From contig NZ_NSDJ01000001.1 of the NCBI RefSeq assembly GCF_003610915.1, forward strand, positions 1,922,001 to 1,986,000: a DNA stretch of 64,000 bases, written 5' to 3'. The translations under genes and the position numbers were made by a program. The notes under the pieces are model-generated. The model ran no database searches, was not told the origin of the DNA, and saw only the letters and a program-made list of their open reading frames with translations. The stretch comes from Rahnella variigena (GTDB lineage: Bacteria; Pseudomonadota; Gammaproteobacteria; Enterobacterales; Enterobacteriaceae). How positions within the stretch are numbered: position 1 is the first letter of the stretch; every line of letters begins with the position of its first letter. Of this stretch, positions 26,026-36,286 are shown piece after piece.

Positions 26026-29000
26026 ATGTGTATCCGGTTTTTAGCCGCCCCTTCTGATGTAAGGCTTTCCCTGAAAAAAAGGGGAATGACAGGTTTTTTC
26101 ACGTTTGTGATATGCGTTGCACTGCTTTTTATCTCCTTTTCCGGCCATGCGGCAAGTAATGATATTCCCGGCAGGAATGAAGTTCAGAACCAGCTTGATG
26201 CGTTAAACCGCCAGAAGAACCTGACGCCGGTGGATAAGCTTTCGCAACAGGATCTGATCCACACACTGGAATATCTTGATGCGCTGGAAAGAGTGAAGCA
26301 GGAAGCAAATCAGCTGCAAAAACAGGTCGCCGACGCACCGCAAAAGCTGCGGGTCGCCATGGACGGTCTGGATCAGATCAAAAACAATCCGAAAGATGAT
26401 GTGAATAAAGCTCAGCTTTCCGCTCTGTCGCTGCGTCAGCTGGAAAACCGTCTTAATGACACACTCGACGATTTGCAGTCCTCGCAGGAAGATTTATCGA
26501 CTTTTAATACGCAGCTGATTTCCCTGCAAACTCAGCCTGAGCGCGTCCAGAACGCGATGTACTCCTATTCGCTGGCGATTCAGAAAATCCGTAATCAGCT
26601 CAACGGCATGTCGCCCGGTCAGCAGGATTTACGTAACACGCAACAAAACATGCTGGTCACGCAACAGGCTTTACTTGCGGCGCAGATTGACCTGCAACGT
26701 AAGAGCCTCGAAGCCAATACCACGTTGCAGGATTTACTGCAAAAACAACGTGATTACACCAACGCGCACATCAATCAGCTTGAACACACCGCGCAGTTAT
26801 TGCAGGAAGTGGTCAACGGCAAACGGCTGATTTTGTCCGAGCGGACAGCGAAAGAAGCCCAAACGCCGGACGATGCCTCGAATATCCAAAATGACCCGCT
26901 GGTGGCGCAGGAACTGGGAATTAACCGCCAGCTCAGTGAACGTCTGATTGCCGCAACCGAGGAAGGCAACCAGCTGGTTCAGAAAAATATCACAGTTAAA
27001 AACTGGCTGGATCGTTCGGCGCAGGCTGAGCATGACCTTAAAGAGCAAATTACGGTGCTGAAAGGCAGCTTATTATTGTCACGAATTTTGTATCAGCAGC
27101 AGCAAAATACTATCCCGCCTTCCGGTCTGATGACCGATATGAGCACGCGGATTGCAGATTTGCGGCTTGAGCAGTTCAAAATTAATCAGCAGCGTGATGC
27201 CTTATTTCAGGGCGACAGTTACATTCAGGGGGTGGTGACCAACAGCAAAGAGACGATTAATGACGATATCAGCGATGCGCTGGATCAGATTGTTGATATG
27301 CGCCGAGAACTGCTTGATCAACTGAATAAGCAACTGGGTAATCAGCTGTCGCTCGCCATCAATTTGCAGATTAACCAGCAACAATTGCTGAGCATCAACC
27401 AGTCACTGACCGAAACGCTGACTCAGCAGATTTTCTGGGTGAGCAGTAACAAGCCGATGAACTGGGAGTTCATCAAATCATTGCCGGGCGATGTCAAAAG
27501 TCAACTTAGCGACCTGCATGTCAGTATTCCACCGGGTGAACTGATGCTGGGTGCGTTGCATTCCCTGCCGGTGACCATCCCGTTGCTAATCGTTATTTTG
27601 CTGCTGTTATGGCGCAGGAAATACATTGATCAGCGGATTGATATGTTGAGTAATGATGTCGGACAACTCAAGCGCGACAGCCAGCTGCACACGCCGCAGG
27701 CGCTGTTACTGATGGCTCTGAACGTTTTACCCGGCGTGTTGCTGATGCTGGGCGTCGGCTACTGGCTTTCGCAATGTGATATCGAACCGAGCGACTTTTT
27801 ATGGACGCTGGCGCAGCGGCTGGCGGTGTTCCAGCTGGTCATGGGCTTTTGCTATCGTATTCTTAAACCCGGTGGGATCAACGAGCGGCACTTTAATACA
27901 CCTGCGGCCACTTGCGCGCATTATCGTCGTTCCGTCATTCGTCTGAGCCTGGTGATGTTGCCGCTGATTTTCTGGTCCGTGCGCGGCGAGAAAGCACCGC
28001 TCGGTCTGGTGGATGACATCATCGGGCAGGTGGTGATTTTCCTGACGCTGCTGGCGCTGACGGTTCTCGTATTCCCGATCGCACGCGATGGCTGGCGTGA
28101 AAAAGATTCTCACAGCATTCGTCTGGTGGTGGTCACGGCGATTGCGATTGCGCCGGCTTTCCTGGTCGGGCTGGTGGTCACCGGATATTTTTACACCACG
28201 CTGCGTCTTGCGGGCCGCTGGATTGACAGTCTTTACCTGCTGATTTTCTGGAACATTATTTATCTCACTGCGCTCAGGGGATTAAGTGTTGCCGCACGGC
28301 GTCTGGCGTATCGTCGTGCGCTGGCCCGCCGTCAGACAAACCTGGCGAAAGAGGGCGCTGAAGGCAATGAGCCGGTTGAAGAACCGCAAATTGGTCTGGA
28401 TCAGATTAACCAGCAGTCGCTGCGCCTGACCACCATGGGGCTGTTCTTCATCTTCGCGACAGTCTTCTACTGGATTTGGTCTGACTTGTTGACGGTGATT
28501 TCCTATCTCGACAGCATAACGTTATGGCATTACTCCAGCACGGTGGCGGGCGCGGTCATTCAGCAAACCGTGACGCTGGGCAATTTATTACTCGGTTTCC
28601 TCGCCGTGATTGTGGCGTATGTTCTGACACGAAACCTGCCGGGCCTGCTGGAAGTCGTAGTGCTGTCGCGGCTGCAATTGCGGCAGGGGACGTCGTACGC
28701 TATTACCACCATCCTGACGTATTCGATCACGGTGATCGGGGCCATTACAGCGCTCGGTTCTCTCGGGGTTTCGTGGGATAAATTGCAATGGCTGGTGGCG
28801 GCGCTGTCGGTCGGGCTGGGCTTTGGTTTGCAGGAAATTTTTGCGAACTTTGTTTCAGGTCTGATTATCCTGTTCGAACGCCCGGTACGTATTGGCGACA
28901 CTGTGACCATCGGAGCATTTTCCGGCACGGTCAGTCGTATCCGTATCCGCGCAACTACCATTATCGATTTTGACCGTAAAGAAGTGATCATTCCTAACAA

Positions 29001-29421
29001 AGCCTTTGTGACGGAACGGCTGATCAACTGGTCACTGAGCGATACCGTCACCCGCGTGCTGATCAAAATTGGTGTGGCGTACGGTTCTGATCTGGATAAA
29101 GTGAAAGAGATCTTGTTGCAGGCGGCGCATGAAAACGCCCGAGTGATGAGTGATCCGGCACCGCTGGTCTTCTTCCTTAATTTTGGTGCCAGCACGCTCG
29201 ATCACGAACTGCGAGTTTATGTTCGTGAACTGGGTGACCGCAGTTATACCGTCGATGAACTTAACCGCAGTATTGATAAACTGTGCCGCGAGAACGACAT
29301 TAATATCGCCTTCAATCAGCTGGAAGTGTATCTGCACAATCAGGACGGCAGCGAGATTCAGGAAGTTAAGCGCGTGTTGAGACAACCGGGTGATGAACCG
29401 GATGCGTTGCCTCAGGGCTAA
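26026..29421 (+). CDS. mscK: Mechanosensitive channel MscK (KefA)
   Basis: A large MscS-family channel of up to 1131 residues (E. coli 1120). A signal peptide (ending SGHAAS) precedes a periplasmic domain of about 450 residues rich in coiled-coil Gln/Leu sequence. About eleven transmembrane helices follow, then the MscS core: pore helix near LGFGLQEIFANFVSGLIILF and beta domain GDTVTIGAFSGTVSRIRIRA. It releases ions and solutes on osmotic downshock and is affected by external potassium. The true start is uncertain: ATG 26026 has no clear ribosome site, and ATG 26086 has AGGGGA too close. The signal peptide is retained either way. Confidence 0.94.
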   Translation: MCIRFLAAPSDVRLSLKKRGMTGFFTFVICVALLFISFSGHAASNDIPGRNEVQNQLDALNRQKNLTPVDKLSQQDLIHTLEYLDALERVKQEANQLQKQVADAPQKLRVAMDGLDQIKNNPKDDVNKAQLSALSLRQLENRLNDTLDDLQSSQEDLSTFNTQLISLQTQPERVQNAMYSYSLAIQKIRNQLNGMSPGQQDLRNTQQNMLVTQQALLAAQIDLQRKSLEANTTLQDLLQKQRDYTNAHINQLEHTAQLLQEVVNGKRLILSERTAKEAQTPDDASNIQNDPLVAQELGINRQLSERLIAATEEGNQLVQKNITVKNWLDRSAQAEHDLKEQITVLKGSLLLSRILYQQQQNTIPPSGLMTDMSTRIADLRLEQFKINQQRDALFQGDSYIQGVVTNSKETINDDISDALDQIVDMRRELLDQLNKQLGNQLSLAINLQINQQQLLSINQSLTETLTQQIFWVSSNKPMNWEFIKSLPGDVKSQLSDLHVSIPPGELMLGALHSLPVTIPLLIVILLLLWRRKYIDQRIDMLSNDVGQLKRDSQLHTPQALLLMALNVLPGVLLMLGVGYWLSQCDIEPSDFLWTLAQRLAVFQLVMGFCYRILKPGGINERHFNTPAATCAHYRRSVIRLSLVMLPLIFWSVRGEKAPLGLVDDIIGQVVIFLTLLALTVLVFPIARDGWREKDSHSIRLVVVTAIAIAPAFLVGLVVTGYFYTTLRLAGRWIDSLYLLIFWNIIYLTALRGLSVAARRLAYRRALARRQTNLAKEGAEGNEPVEEPQIGLDQINQQSLRLTTMGLFFIFATVFYWIWSDLLTVISYLDSITLWHYSSTVAGAVIQQTVTLGNLLLGFLAVIVAYVLTRNLPGLLEVVVLSRLQLRQGTSYAITTILTYSITVIGAITALGSLGVSWDKLQWLVAALSVGLGFGLQEIFANFVSGLIILFERPVRIGDTVTIGAFSGTVSRIRIRATTIIDFDRKEVIIPNKAFVTERLINWSLSDTVTRVLIKIGVAYGSDLDKVKEILLQAAHENARVMSDPAPLVFFLNFGASTLDHELRVYVRELGDRSYTVDELNRSIDKLCRENDINIAFNQLEVYLHNQDGSEIQEVKRVLRQPGDEPDALPQG

Positions 29422-29436
29422 TGGGAAGCGGGCAAT

Positions 29437-29463
29437 TCAGGGGAATGCGAAAGGTTCCCCTGA
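29437..29463. terminator. Hairpin between convergent mscK and rsmS
   Basis: TCAGGGGAA (29437-29445) and TTCCCCTGA (29455-29463) form a perfect 9-bp stem. No clear T run follows on either side. Confidence 0.55.
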
Positions 29464-29481
29464 TACAGTCAGCCGGACGGC

Positions 29482-29655
29482 TTAAAGGTAACTAATAGAC
29501 AGCGTGCTTTTGCTGTTTTTCAGCTTCTCCTGATAATCGCGTTGTACGATTTCCAGTGCTGCGAGAGCGGTTTCCGGTGCAATTTCGTTGCACTCAAGCA
29601 GGTAAATCAGATCAACAGCAAGCTGAAGTTCGGGAGGCGCATTTTCTACGGACAT
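29482..29655 (-). CDS. rsmS: Small protein RsmS (YbaM)
   Basis: A 57-residue protein with the YbaM sequence pattern: [20 protein letters not shown], then [20 protein letters not shown] and YQEKL. The homologue in Pectobacterium, RsmS, influences secondary metabolism and virulence through the Rsm system, while its role in enterics is little known. The Met at 29655 fits the family start; an upstream Met at 29667 adds four residues. It is followed upstream by priC on the same strand, as in E. coli. Confidence 0.85.
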   Translation of the reverse strand: MSVENAPPELQLAVDLIYLLECNEIAPETALAALEIVQRDYQEKLKNSKSTLSISYL

Positions 29656-29750
29656 ATTGGCCAACATTATTATTAGCAGGTTTTGGACTTACCATTATAG
29701 ATAAGAAAATGGCGGGTCTGAACGCCGGATTAAAAAAATGTGATAAAGAT

Positions 29751-30287
29751 TCAAAAACCTTTTTCCTGCCGCTCGATTTGCCTCTCAATTTTGGCCAGCG
29801 CCTGACGACAGCGCATTAAACGTCCTTCCAGCGCAGCCAGTTCCTTTTGCACGCGTTGCTGATCGCTGAACGTGGCGAGTTGTCCGAGCGTGGTTTCCCG
29901 ATCCTCAATCATCGCAATCAGACGACGCTCGAACTGCTGAGTTTCCGCGAGTTTGGTATAATTATCATGACTTTTTCGCTCGGGCGTCTGGTGCGTTTTA
30001 CGCAGTGTTTGCGTGGCGAGTTCACGCTGCATGGCGGTGATTTGTGCCACCAGTCGCTCGGCAATAAACGCCACCTGCGCGGAACGTTTCTCAACCACTT
30101 CCTGATTGAGTTGCTGTAAATTCATCTTAATTTCTGCCAGATAATCGCGCAGACGGGTGCCTTTGGTTGAGAAAAGGGCGATATCAAACCGGGCCTGCGA
30201 AGCGGAAACATGGCCGATGGGTTCGATTTCCCGCGCCAGAGTTTCTATTTGCTGATCAAGGACATGTAAAATTCGTTCAGTGCTCAC
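29751..30287 (-). CDS. priC: Primosomal replication protein N'' (PriC)
   Basis: A 178-residue, mostly helical basic protein. The C-terminal half is rich in Arg/Gln/Leu (QRVQKELAALEGRLMRCRQA, then LAKIERQIERQEKGF), as in PriC. PriC restarts stalled replication forks with gaps on the leading strand by recruiting DnaB-DnaC after binding single-stranded-DNA-binding protein. Sequence conservation of PriC is low, so synteny (rsmS-priC-ybaN-apt) supports the call. Confidence 0.88.
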   Translation of the reverse strand: MSTERILHVLDQQIETLAREIEPIGHVSASQARFDIALFSTKGTRLRDYLAEIKMNLQQLNQEVVEKRSAQVAFIAERLVAQITAMQRELATQTLRKTHQTPERKSHDNYTKLAETQQFERRLIAMIEDRETTLGQLATFSDQQRVQKELAALEGRLMRCRQALAKIERQIERQEKGF

Positions 30288-30408
30288 AGGTTATCTCCAT
30301 TAATGACACTCATAGCTTACCTGCAACCGGCGGTTATGACACCTTCGTTGCACTTGTATAAACTGGGGGCTTAATTTCTGGCAATTTGTGCGAATCAAAA
30401 GGAACTGC

Positions 30409-30777
30409 ATGAAGCGCATATTACTGATTATGGTCGGCTGGCTGTGTGTGGTACTGGCAACGCTGGGCGTTGTGCTGCCGCTGTTGCCCACCACGCCGTT
30501 TTTACTGCTGGCCGCCTGGTGTTTTGCCCGTTCGTCTCCACGCTTTCATCACTGGCTGCTGCACCGTTCCTGGTTTGGCAGCTATTTACGTCACTGGCAG
30601 GCGCATCGCGCGCTGCCGAAAGGGGCGAAGCCAAAAGCCGTTGCGCTGATTGTGACGACATTCGCGATTTCGATCTATTTTGTGCCGTTATTGTGGGTGC
30701 GTATTTTATTGGTTTGCATGATGTTTGCGTTACTGATCATGATGTGGCGATTACCAGTGGTTGACCTTGAGCAATAA
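30409..30777 (+). CDS. ybaN: DUF454 inner-membrane protein YbaN
   Basis: A 122-residue protein with three to four hydrophobic segments. The DUF454 signature is visible: GVVLPLLPTTPFLLLAAWCF, ARSSPRFHHWLL, and a basic loop RALPKGAKPKAV before the last helices. Function is unknown. The ATG at 30409 has AAAAGGA 6 nt upstream and is preferred over an in-frame codon at 30388. It is divergent from priC and upstream of apt. The 184 bp between ybaN and apt contain no gene. Confidence 0.9.
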   Translation: MKRILLIMVGWLCVVLATLGVVLPLLPTTPFLLLAAWCFARSSPRFHHWLLHRSWFGSYLRHWQAHRALPKGAKPKAVALIVTTFAISIYFVPLLWVRILLVCMMFALLIMMWRLPVVDLEQ

Positions 30778-30961
30778 AACAGGCGATCATGTCCGGCTGC
30801 GGGTTGCTTTTTAAAGCAGCTTTGCATAGATTTGGGCATCTCGTACGTCGGTGCGCTCCCAATTTCCTTCCTTGAACGACATGCTTTAAAAGGGCATGAC
30901 GGGGGACATTTGACCGCCCGCGTTTAAGTATGAACAGCAGCTTTATCAGGCAATTAACATT

Positions 30962-31513
30962 ATGACCGCTACCGCACAGCAGCTACAGTTTATTAAAGAC
31001 AGTATCAAGACCATCCCTGACTATCCGAAGCCAGGCATACTGTTCCGTGACGTCACCAGCTTGCTGGAAGACCCAAAAGCTTACGCTGCAAGCATTCAGT
31101 TACTGGCCGATCGTTACCGCGATGCCGGCGTCACCAAAGTGGTGGGCACCGAAGCACGTGGTTTCCTGTTTGGCGCGCCGGTTGCGCTGGCTTTGGGCGT
31201 GGGTTTTGTTCCCGTGCGTAAACCGGGCAAATTACCGCGTGAAACCATCAGCGAAACTTACGATCTGGAATACGGCACTGACAGTCTTGAAATCCACACG
31301 GATGCCATTCTGCCGGGTGAGAAGATCCTGGTGATTGACGACTTGCTGGCAACGGGTGGCACCATTGAAGCTACCGCGAAACTGATCCGCCGTCTGGGTG
31401 GGGAAGTGACGGATGCTGCATTCATCATCAATCTGCCGGAACTGGGCGGTGAAAAACGCCTGAACGATGCCAATATCACCTGCTACAGCCTGGTGTGTTT
31501 CGACGGGCACTGA
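30962..31513 (+). CDS. apt: Adenine phosphoribosyltransferase
   Basis: A 183-residue type I phosphoribosyltransferase that converts adenine and PRPP to AMP, feeding adenine salvage alongside the ade/permease operon in this window. The PRPP-binding motif is [16 protein letters not shown]. The N-terminal hood [20 protein letters not shown] and the [14 protein letters not shown] loop are typical. Length equals that of E. coli. A strong hairpin follows the stop codon. Confidence 0.96.
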   Translation: MTATAQQLQFIKDSIKTIPDYPKPGILFRDVTSLLEDPKAYAASIQLLADRYRDAGVTKVVGTEARGFLFGAPVALALGVGFVPVRKPGKLPRETISETYDLEYGTDSLEIHTDAILPGEKILVIDDLLATGGTIEATAKLIRRLGGEVTDAAFIINLPELGGEKRLNDANITCYSLVCFDGH

Positions 31514-31536
31514 TTTAAATTCTGCAGTGTGATGTA

Positions 31537-31567
31537 AAAAGGCCTCGCCGTTAACGCGAGGCCTTTT
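31537..31567. terminator. Bidirectional terminator between apt and malS
   Basis: AAAAGGCCTCG and CGAGGCCTTTT form a stem of 11 bp with A and T runs on the two sides, suitable for stopping both convergent genes. Confidence 0.88.
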
Positions 31568-31577
31568 GCTTTCTGCA

Positions 31578-33644
31578 CTATTCTTTCCCGCTTTCTCCCG
31601 TCCAGACTACCATCACCTTATCGTCACCATGCTGACGGCTGAAGGCGTAATATTCTGCTGTCTGCTGTGATTTCTGCACACCTGCACCGACCGCCGGATG
31701 TTGTTCCCGGAATTTCCCCAGTTTTTGCCAGTGCTTCAGCAACGCCTGTTTTGCACCGTTCAGCTCATTCCAGTTCATGTCTGATCGCGTTCCCTGTAAA
31801 GGATCTGAACCCGTCGGGCCGAACTGACGTCCGCTTTCGTCGCCGTAATAGATTTGAACCGCGCCCGGTGCCAGCAGTAATAAATCCGCCGCGCGTTGTT
31901 GCAGGGGAACTGACCCTTTGGCATCGTCAGTGAAAAATAACCGGGTATCGTGTGATGAGAGATAACTCAGCACATTGAAATCCTGCATTTTCTCCGCCAT
32001 CTGCTGATAGGTGGCATCGATATTTGCAAAACAATTCAGCGCCGCCGCTGCCTGATCCTGAAAATCAAAGTTGATCATCGCGTCGAAGCCATTATCGTAA
32101 TAATCACTTTTCATTACGCCGTGACCCCAGGCTTCACCGGTCATCCAGAACGGCGCGTCATCCAGCGCCTGTGAAGGATTGGCGGCTTTCCACTGTTTCA
32201 GTGCTTCGGCAGAACGCGCTTTCAGCAACGCCAGCGTCGGTTTTTCCACGTGTTTGGCGGTATCGACGCGGAAACCGTCAATGCCGTAATCGCGAACCCA
32301 CTGACTGAGCCACGTCACCAGATAATCGCGGGGCGTAGCGCCGGGGATTTCGCGGGCGGCGGTATCAGGTTTATGACGATAGAAAACAGGCAGGCCGCTG
32401 GCTTGTGTGGATCCGGTTTTGATATCCGGCAGGAACGCCAGCGACATGGTCAGATCGTCATAACCGGGCGAGTCATAATCGCCAATATCGGTGCGGATCC
32501 ATTTTTTGCCCCACCAGGTGCTCCAGCCGTCTTTGTCGCTGAAATTGATGTAATCATTAAAACTGTGCCAGTTCTGGCCGGGGCCAGGTTTCCAGTCGGT
32601 CCATTTTTTGCCCAGCGTCTTTTCGATTTCATCGCCTTTGAGATACAGCGAGCCAAAATGGAACGTTTGCATATCCGCCAGCGTGGCGTAACCGGTGTGA
32701 TTGACCACCACGTCAAAGAGAATGCGGATCCCGCGTCTGTGCGCCTCGCTGACCAGCTTTTGTAAATCTTCGCCGGTGCCCATATTGGCATCGAGTTTTG
32801 TCCAGTCGAGCGTGTAATAGCCATGATATGCATAATGCGGGAAATCGCCTTTGGTGCCGCCACCGACCCAGCCGTGGATCTGCTCCAGCGGCGAACTGAT
32901 CCACAATGCGTTCACGCCCAGTTGTTGCAGATAATCCAGTTTGCTGGTCAGTCCGGCCAGATCGCCACCATGGAAAGTGCCGATTTCCTGCATTCCGTCA
33001 CTGTGACGGCCATAGCTGTGATCGTTATCCGGATTGCCGTTTTCGAATCTGTCGGTCAGCACGAAATAGACGGTGGCGTTTTGCCAGCTGAACGTGGCGG
33101 GAGTTTTACGCGTCGCAGATTCCAGCAATAGCAGGCCGCCGCTGGCCGGATCGGGCGTCATCGTGATGTGGCCATTAGCGACCACTGCACTCTGGCCGGA
33201 ATAAAAATCACGCACTGTTTCGCCATCGCTGAAGGTACCGGATACCTCCACGGTCAGCGGTTTGCCATCCTGGCGCGGACAGGTTTTTGTCACGGCAGCG
33301 ACGGTTTCCTGCGCCGTTTTCAGGCTCAGCTGAAGCGTGGGCGTGCCGCTGCGGGTATCAATGCGTACCTGATAATCGCCCGTGCGAAACTGTTTCCAGT
33401 TTACCGGCGGATGACTTTCACAGGGTTGCAGCGACAGCATCTCATTAAGCTTTACCGCGCCCGAAGGTTGCCAGCACTGATTATCCTGATGTAATTCCAG
33501 TGTGCGCTGTCCTTTGGATAACGTGGCATCGCTGGTGAATATTCCGCTGACCGGCTCAGCAAACGCAGGAAAACCTTCCAGCGCCCAGCTGGCCTGTGCG
33601 GCGGGGGAAACGAGCAGTAATAAAGGCAATGTCAGGTATTTCAT
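31578..33644 (-). CDS. malS: Periplasmic alpha-amylase MalS
   Basis: A 688-residue secreted alpha-amylase (E. coli MalS 676) that cuts maltodextrins in the periplasm. The signal peptide is MKYLTLPLLLLVSPAAQA. An N-terminal module (about 20-180) with Cys pairs is specific to MalS. The GH13 barrel follows: DVVVNHTG (region I), GFRVDTAKHV (nucleophile Asp), FWMTGEAWG (acid Glu) and LSSHDTRLF (third Asp). In E. coli malS is elsewhere, and between apt and dnaX there is no gene. A MalT box upstream supports control by the maltose activator. Confidence 0.93.
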   Translation of the reverse strand: MKYLTLPLLLLVSPAAQASWALEGFPAFAEPVSGIFTSDATLSKGQRTLELHQDNQCWQPSGAVKLNEMLSLQPCESHPPVNWKQFRTGDYQVRIDTRSGTPTLQLSLKTAQETVAAVTKTCPRQDGKPLTVEVSGTFSDGETVRDFYSGQSAVVANGHITMTPDPASGGLLLLESATRKTPATFSWQNATVYFVLTDRFENGNPDNDHSYGRHSDGMQEIGTFHGGDLAGLTSKLDYLQQLGVNALWISSPLEQIHGWVGGGTKGDFPHYAYHGYYTLDWTKLDANMGTGEDLQKLVSEAHRRGIRILFDVVVNHTGYATLADMQTFHFGSLYLKGDEIEKTLGKKWTDWKPGPGQNWHSFNDYINFSDKDGWSTWWGKKWIRTDIGDYDSPGYDDLTMSLAFLPDIKTGSTQASGLPVFYRHKPDTAAREIPGATPRDYLVTWLSQWVRDYGIDGFRVDTAKHVEKPTLALLKARSAEALKQWKAANPSQALDDAPFWMTGEAWGHGVMKSDYYDNGFDAMINFDFQDQAAAALNCFANIDATYQQMAEKMQDFNVLSYLSSHDTRLFFTDDAKGSVPLQQRAADLLLLAPGAVQIYYGDESGRQFGPTGSDPLQGTRSDMNWNELNGAKQALLKHWQKLGKFREQHPAVGAGVQKSQQTAEYYAFSRQHGDDKVMVVWTGESGKE

Positions 33645-33718
33645 GGCTCTCCTTACACGGGGCAGGAAGCATTATCAGAACAGAGGTGAATTCAGTGTAA
33701 TCAGTGTGCAAAATTTGC

Positions 33719-33728
33719 CCTCATCCCC
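33719..33728 (-). promoter_or_regulatory. MalT box upstream of malS
   Basis: The minus strand reads GGGGATGAGG, an exact MalT recognition decamer, 75 bp upstream of the malS start. A second purine-rich AGGAGGAGGA lies at 33743-33752 in the opposite orientation. The 321-bp gap between malS and dnaX contains these sites and both promoters but no gene. Confidence 0.75.
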
Positions 33729-33965
33729 TTGTGCGAATTGTCAGGAGGAGGACGACGGTGGAGAAACTGCGGCGCGGTACGCAAAAAGTAAAGTAATAGG
33801 AATGATGGCGACCCTGCTGGTACACTAAGAAGTGGCAGTCTGGCGCGTGCATCATTATGCTTAGCCTTTAGTCGCCGGTTCGCCGACCCGCGCAGAAAAT
33901 CGGGTTAAACGATGTTTTTTCGTGTATCGTCAAATTATTCATTATAAATCAACGATGAAGTGTTA

Positions 33966-35915
33966 ATGAGCTATCAGGTTCTTGCCCGTAAGTGGCGCCC
34001 CCAAACTTTTGCCGACGTCGTCGGACAGGAACATGTGCTGACCGCACTGGCCAATGGCCTGTCGCTCGGGCGCATCCACCACGCTTACCTGTTTTCCGGA
34101 ACCCGTGGCGTCGGGAAAACCACCATCGCCCGTCTGCTGGCAAAAGGACTTAACTGCGAAACCGGGATTACCTCCACGCCTTGTGGCGTGTGCGATAACT
34201 GCCGTGAAATCGAGCAGGGTCGTTTTGTCGATCTGATTGAAATCGATGCCGCTTCCCGTACTAAAGTCGAAGATACCCGCGAACTGCTCGATAACGTGCA
34301 ATACGCACCGGCGCGTGGTCGTTTCAAAGTTTACCTGATTGACGAAGTGCACATGCTCTCGCGTCACAGCTTCAATGCGCTGTTGAAAACGCTGGAAGAG
34401 CCGCCTTCGCACGTCAAATTCCTGCTGGCGACAACCGATCCGCAAAAATTACCCGTCACCATTTTGTCGCGTTGTTTGCAGTTCCATCTGAAAGCGCTGG
34501 ACGCTGAACAGATCCGCAAACAGCTTGAACACGTATTAACGCAGGAAACCATCACCACTGAACCGCGTGCGTTACAGCTGCTTTCTCGTGCTGCCGACGG
34601 CAGTATGCGCGATGCGCTGAGCCTGACCGATCAGGCAATCGCCATGGGGCAGGGCGCCGTCACTACCGAAACCGTGGCGCAAATGCTCGGTACGCTGGAC
34701 GACGAACAACCGCTGGCGATGCTGGAAGCGCTGGTCAGCGCCGATGGCGGTCAGATGATGGCCCAGGTTGAACAAGCCGCGTCACGTGGCGTGGACTGGG
34801 AAAACCTGCTGGTGGAAACACTGGCGCTGCTGCACCGCATTGCGATGGTTCAGCTGTTGCCGTCCGTGCTCGATAACCATTACGCGGCTATCGAACAACG
34901 TCTGCGCGAACTGGCGCGTGTTATTCCGCCGGCTGACGTTCAGCTTTATTACCAGACCTTACTGATTGGCCGCAAAGAGCTGGCGTATGCGCCGGACAAA
35001 CGCATGGGCGTTGAAATGACCCTGTTGCGTGCGCTGGCCTTCCATCCAAAAGTAATTATTGCTGAACCTGCTCCGCAGCCGGTCGCAGTTCCGGCGGCTG
35101 TAGCGCCACAGCCATCGCGTCCTGCTGTAGCGCAGCCGCAGCAGTCGCCGCAACAAAACTACAATGCGCCGCCGCCACAGGGCAATGCCGAACCGGCCGC
35201 GATGCCGGATTCCACCGCGCAACTTCTACAGGCGCGAACACAATTGCTCAGGCAGGGGAGTACCACCCCAAAAAAAGCTGAGCCGGCAGCGCCAGGAAAA
35301 GCGCGGCCGGCAACCTCAGCACTGGAGCGCCTCGCTTCGGTGACTGAACGTGCGCAGACTCTGGCGGTGAAGAAAGAACCTGCCGCGCCGGTAAAAGAAG
35401 AGGCTTATCGCTGGAAAGCGACGATGGAACCGGAAGTCGCACCGGAACCGGTAGCGACACCGAAAGCGCTGCGCACCGCGCTGGAATATGAAAAATCGCC
35501 TGAACTGGCTTCCCGTCTGGCGGAAGAAGCGATTGAACGCGACGAATGGGCGGCTGAAATCAGCCGGATGACCATTCCGAAACTGGTGCAGCAACTGGCG
35601 CTGAATGCGTATCGCGAGCAGCCGGAGCCGGGTAAAATTTGCCTGCACCTGCGTTCCTCGCAAAAGCACCTGAATTCGCCGTCCGCGCAGAAAGTGCTGA
35701 CGGATGCCTTATCGGCATTGCATCAGACGCCGGTTGAACTGACCGTGCTGGAAGATGATAATCTGGCGGTGAAGACGCCGCTGGAATGGCGACAGGCCAT
35801 TTATGAAGAAAAACTGGCGCAGGCGCGTCAGTCTATTATTGCGGATAACAACATTCAGACGCTGCGCCGTTTCTTCGACGCGGAGCTGGATGAAGAAAGT
35901 ATCCGCCCAATTTAA
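33966..35915 (+). CDS. dnaX: DNA polymerase III subunits tau and gamma
   Basis: A 649-residue clamp-loader ATPase. Walker A is GTRGVGKTT, the four-Cys zinc site is in [16 protein letters not shown], Walker B is LIDEVHML, and the SRC motif is LSRCLQF. The Pro/Gln-rich linker (about 365-440) precedes tau-specific domains IV-V that bind DnaB and the polymerase core. A frameshift signal after codon 437 would give the short gamma form. The ATG at 33966 matches the E. coli start; an in-frame GTG lies 6 nt upstream. It begins the dnaX-ybaB-recR cluster. Confidence 0.96.
   Translation: MSYQVLARKWRPQTFADVVGQEHVLTALANGLSLGRIHHAYLFSGTRGVGKTTIARLLAKGLNCETGITSTPCGVCDNCREIEQGRFVDLIEIDAASRTKVEDTRELLDNVQYAPARGRFKVYLIDEVHMLSRHSFNALLKTLEEPPSHVKFLLATTDPQKLPVTILSRCLQFHLKALDAEQIRKQLEHVLTQETITTEPRALQLLSRAADGSMRDALSLTDQAIAMGQGAVTTETVAQMLGTLDDEQPLAMLEALVSADGGQMMAQVEQAASRGVDWENLLVETLALLHRIAMVQLLPSVLDNHYAAIEQRLRELARVIPPADVQLYYQTLLIGRKELAYAPDKRMGVEMTLLRALAFHPKVIIAEPAPQPVAVPAAVAPQPSRPAVAQPQQSPQQNYNAPPPQGNAEPAAMPDSTAQLLQARTQLLRQGSTTPKKAEPAAPGKARPATSALERLASVTERAQTLAVKKEPAAPVKEEAYRWKATMEPEVAPEPVATPKALRTALEYEKSPELASRLAEEAIERDEWAAEISRMTIPKLVQQLALNAYREQPEPGKICLHLRSSQKHLNSPSAQKVLTDALSALHQTPVELTVLEDDNLAVKTPLEWRQAIYEEKLAQARQSIIADNNIQTLRRFFDAELDEESIRPI
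35254..35311 (+). other. dnaX: Programmed -1 frameshift signal in dnaX (gamma synthesis)
   Basis: Seven A residues (35270-35276) in frame CCA AAA AAA GCT form the slippery heptamer A AAA AAA. A -1 slip gives AGC then the stop TGA at 35279-35281, yielding gamma of about 438 residues. An internal Shine-Dalgarno-like AGGGGAG sits 9 nt upstream (35254-35260). A hairpin downstream pairs GCCGGC with GCCGGC and GCGC with GCGC (35282-35311). All three elements of the E. coli dnaX signal are present. Confidence 0.9.
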
Positions 35916-35956
35916 ACGCCGCGATTGTGACGCGGCCATTGCTGAGAGAGAAGACT

Positions 35957-36286
35957 ATGTTTGGAAAAGGCGGCATTGGTAACCTGATGAAACAGGCCCA
36001 GCAAATGCAGGAAAAAATGCAACAGGCTCAGGCGGAAATCGCTCAGCTGGAAGTGACCGGTGAGTCAGGCGCTGGCCTGGTGAAAATCACCATCAACGGT
36101 GCGCACAACGTGCGTCGCGTTGAAATCGATCCAAGCCTGCTGGAAGACGATAAAGACATGCTGGAAGATCTGATCGCTGCGGCGTTCAACGATGCAGCAC
36201 GTCGTATCGAAGAAACTCAGAAAGAAAAAATGGCAGCCGTGTCTGGCGGCATGCAGTTGCCACCAGGCTTTAAGATGCCGTTCTGA
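35957..36286 (+). CDS. ybaB: Nucleoid-associated protein YbaB/EbfC
   Basis: A 109-residue DNA-binding protein of the YbaB/EbfC family, dimeric and nucleoid-associated. It opens [20 protein letters not shown] and ends [13 protein letters not shown], as in E. coli. The ATG at 35957 is chosen by homology with GAGAGAG upstream; an earlier in-frame codon at 35927 is not conserved. Its stop TGA overlaps the recR ATG by one base, consistent with coupled translation in the dnaX-ybaB-recR operon. Confidence 0.95.
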   Translation: MFGKGGIGNLMKQAQQMQEKMQQAQAEIAQLEVTGESGAGLVKITINGAHNVRRVEIDPSLLEDDKDMLEDLIAAAFNDAARRIEETQKEKMAAVSGGMQLPPGFKMPF

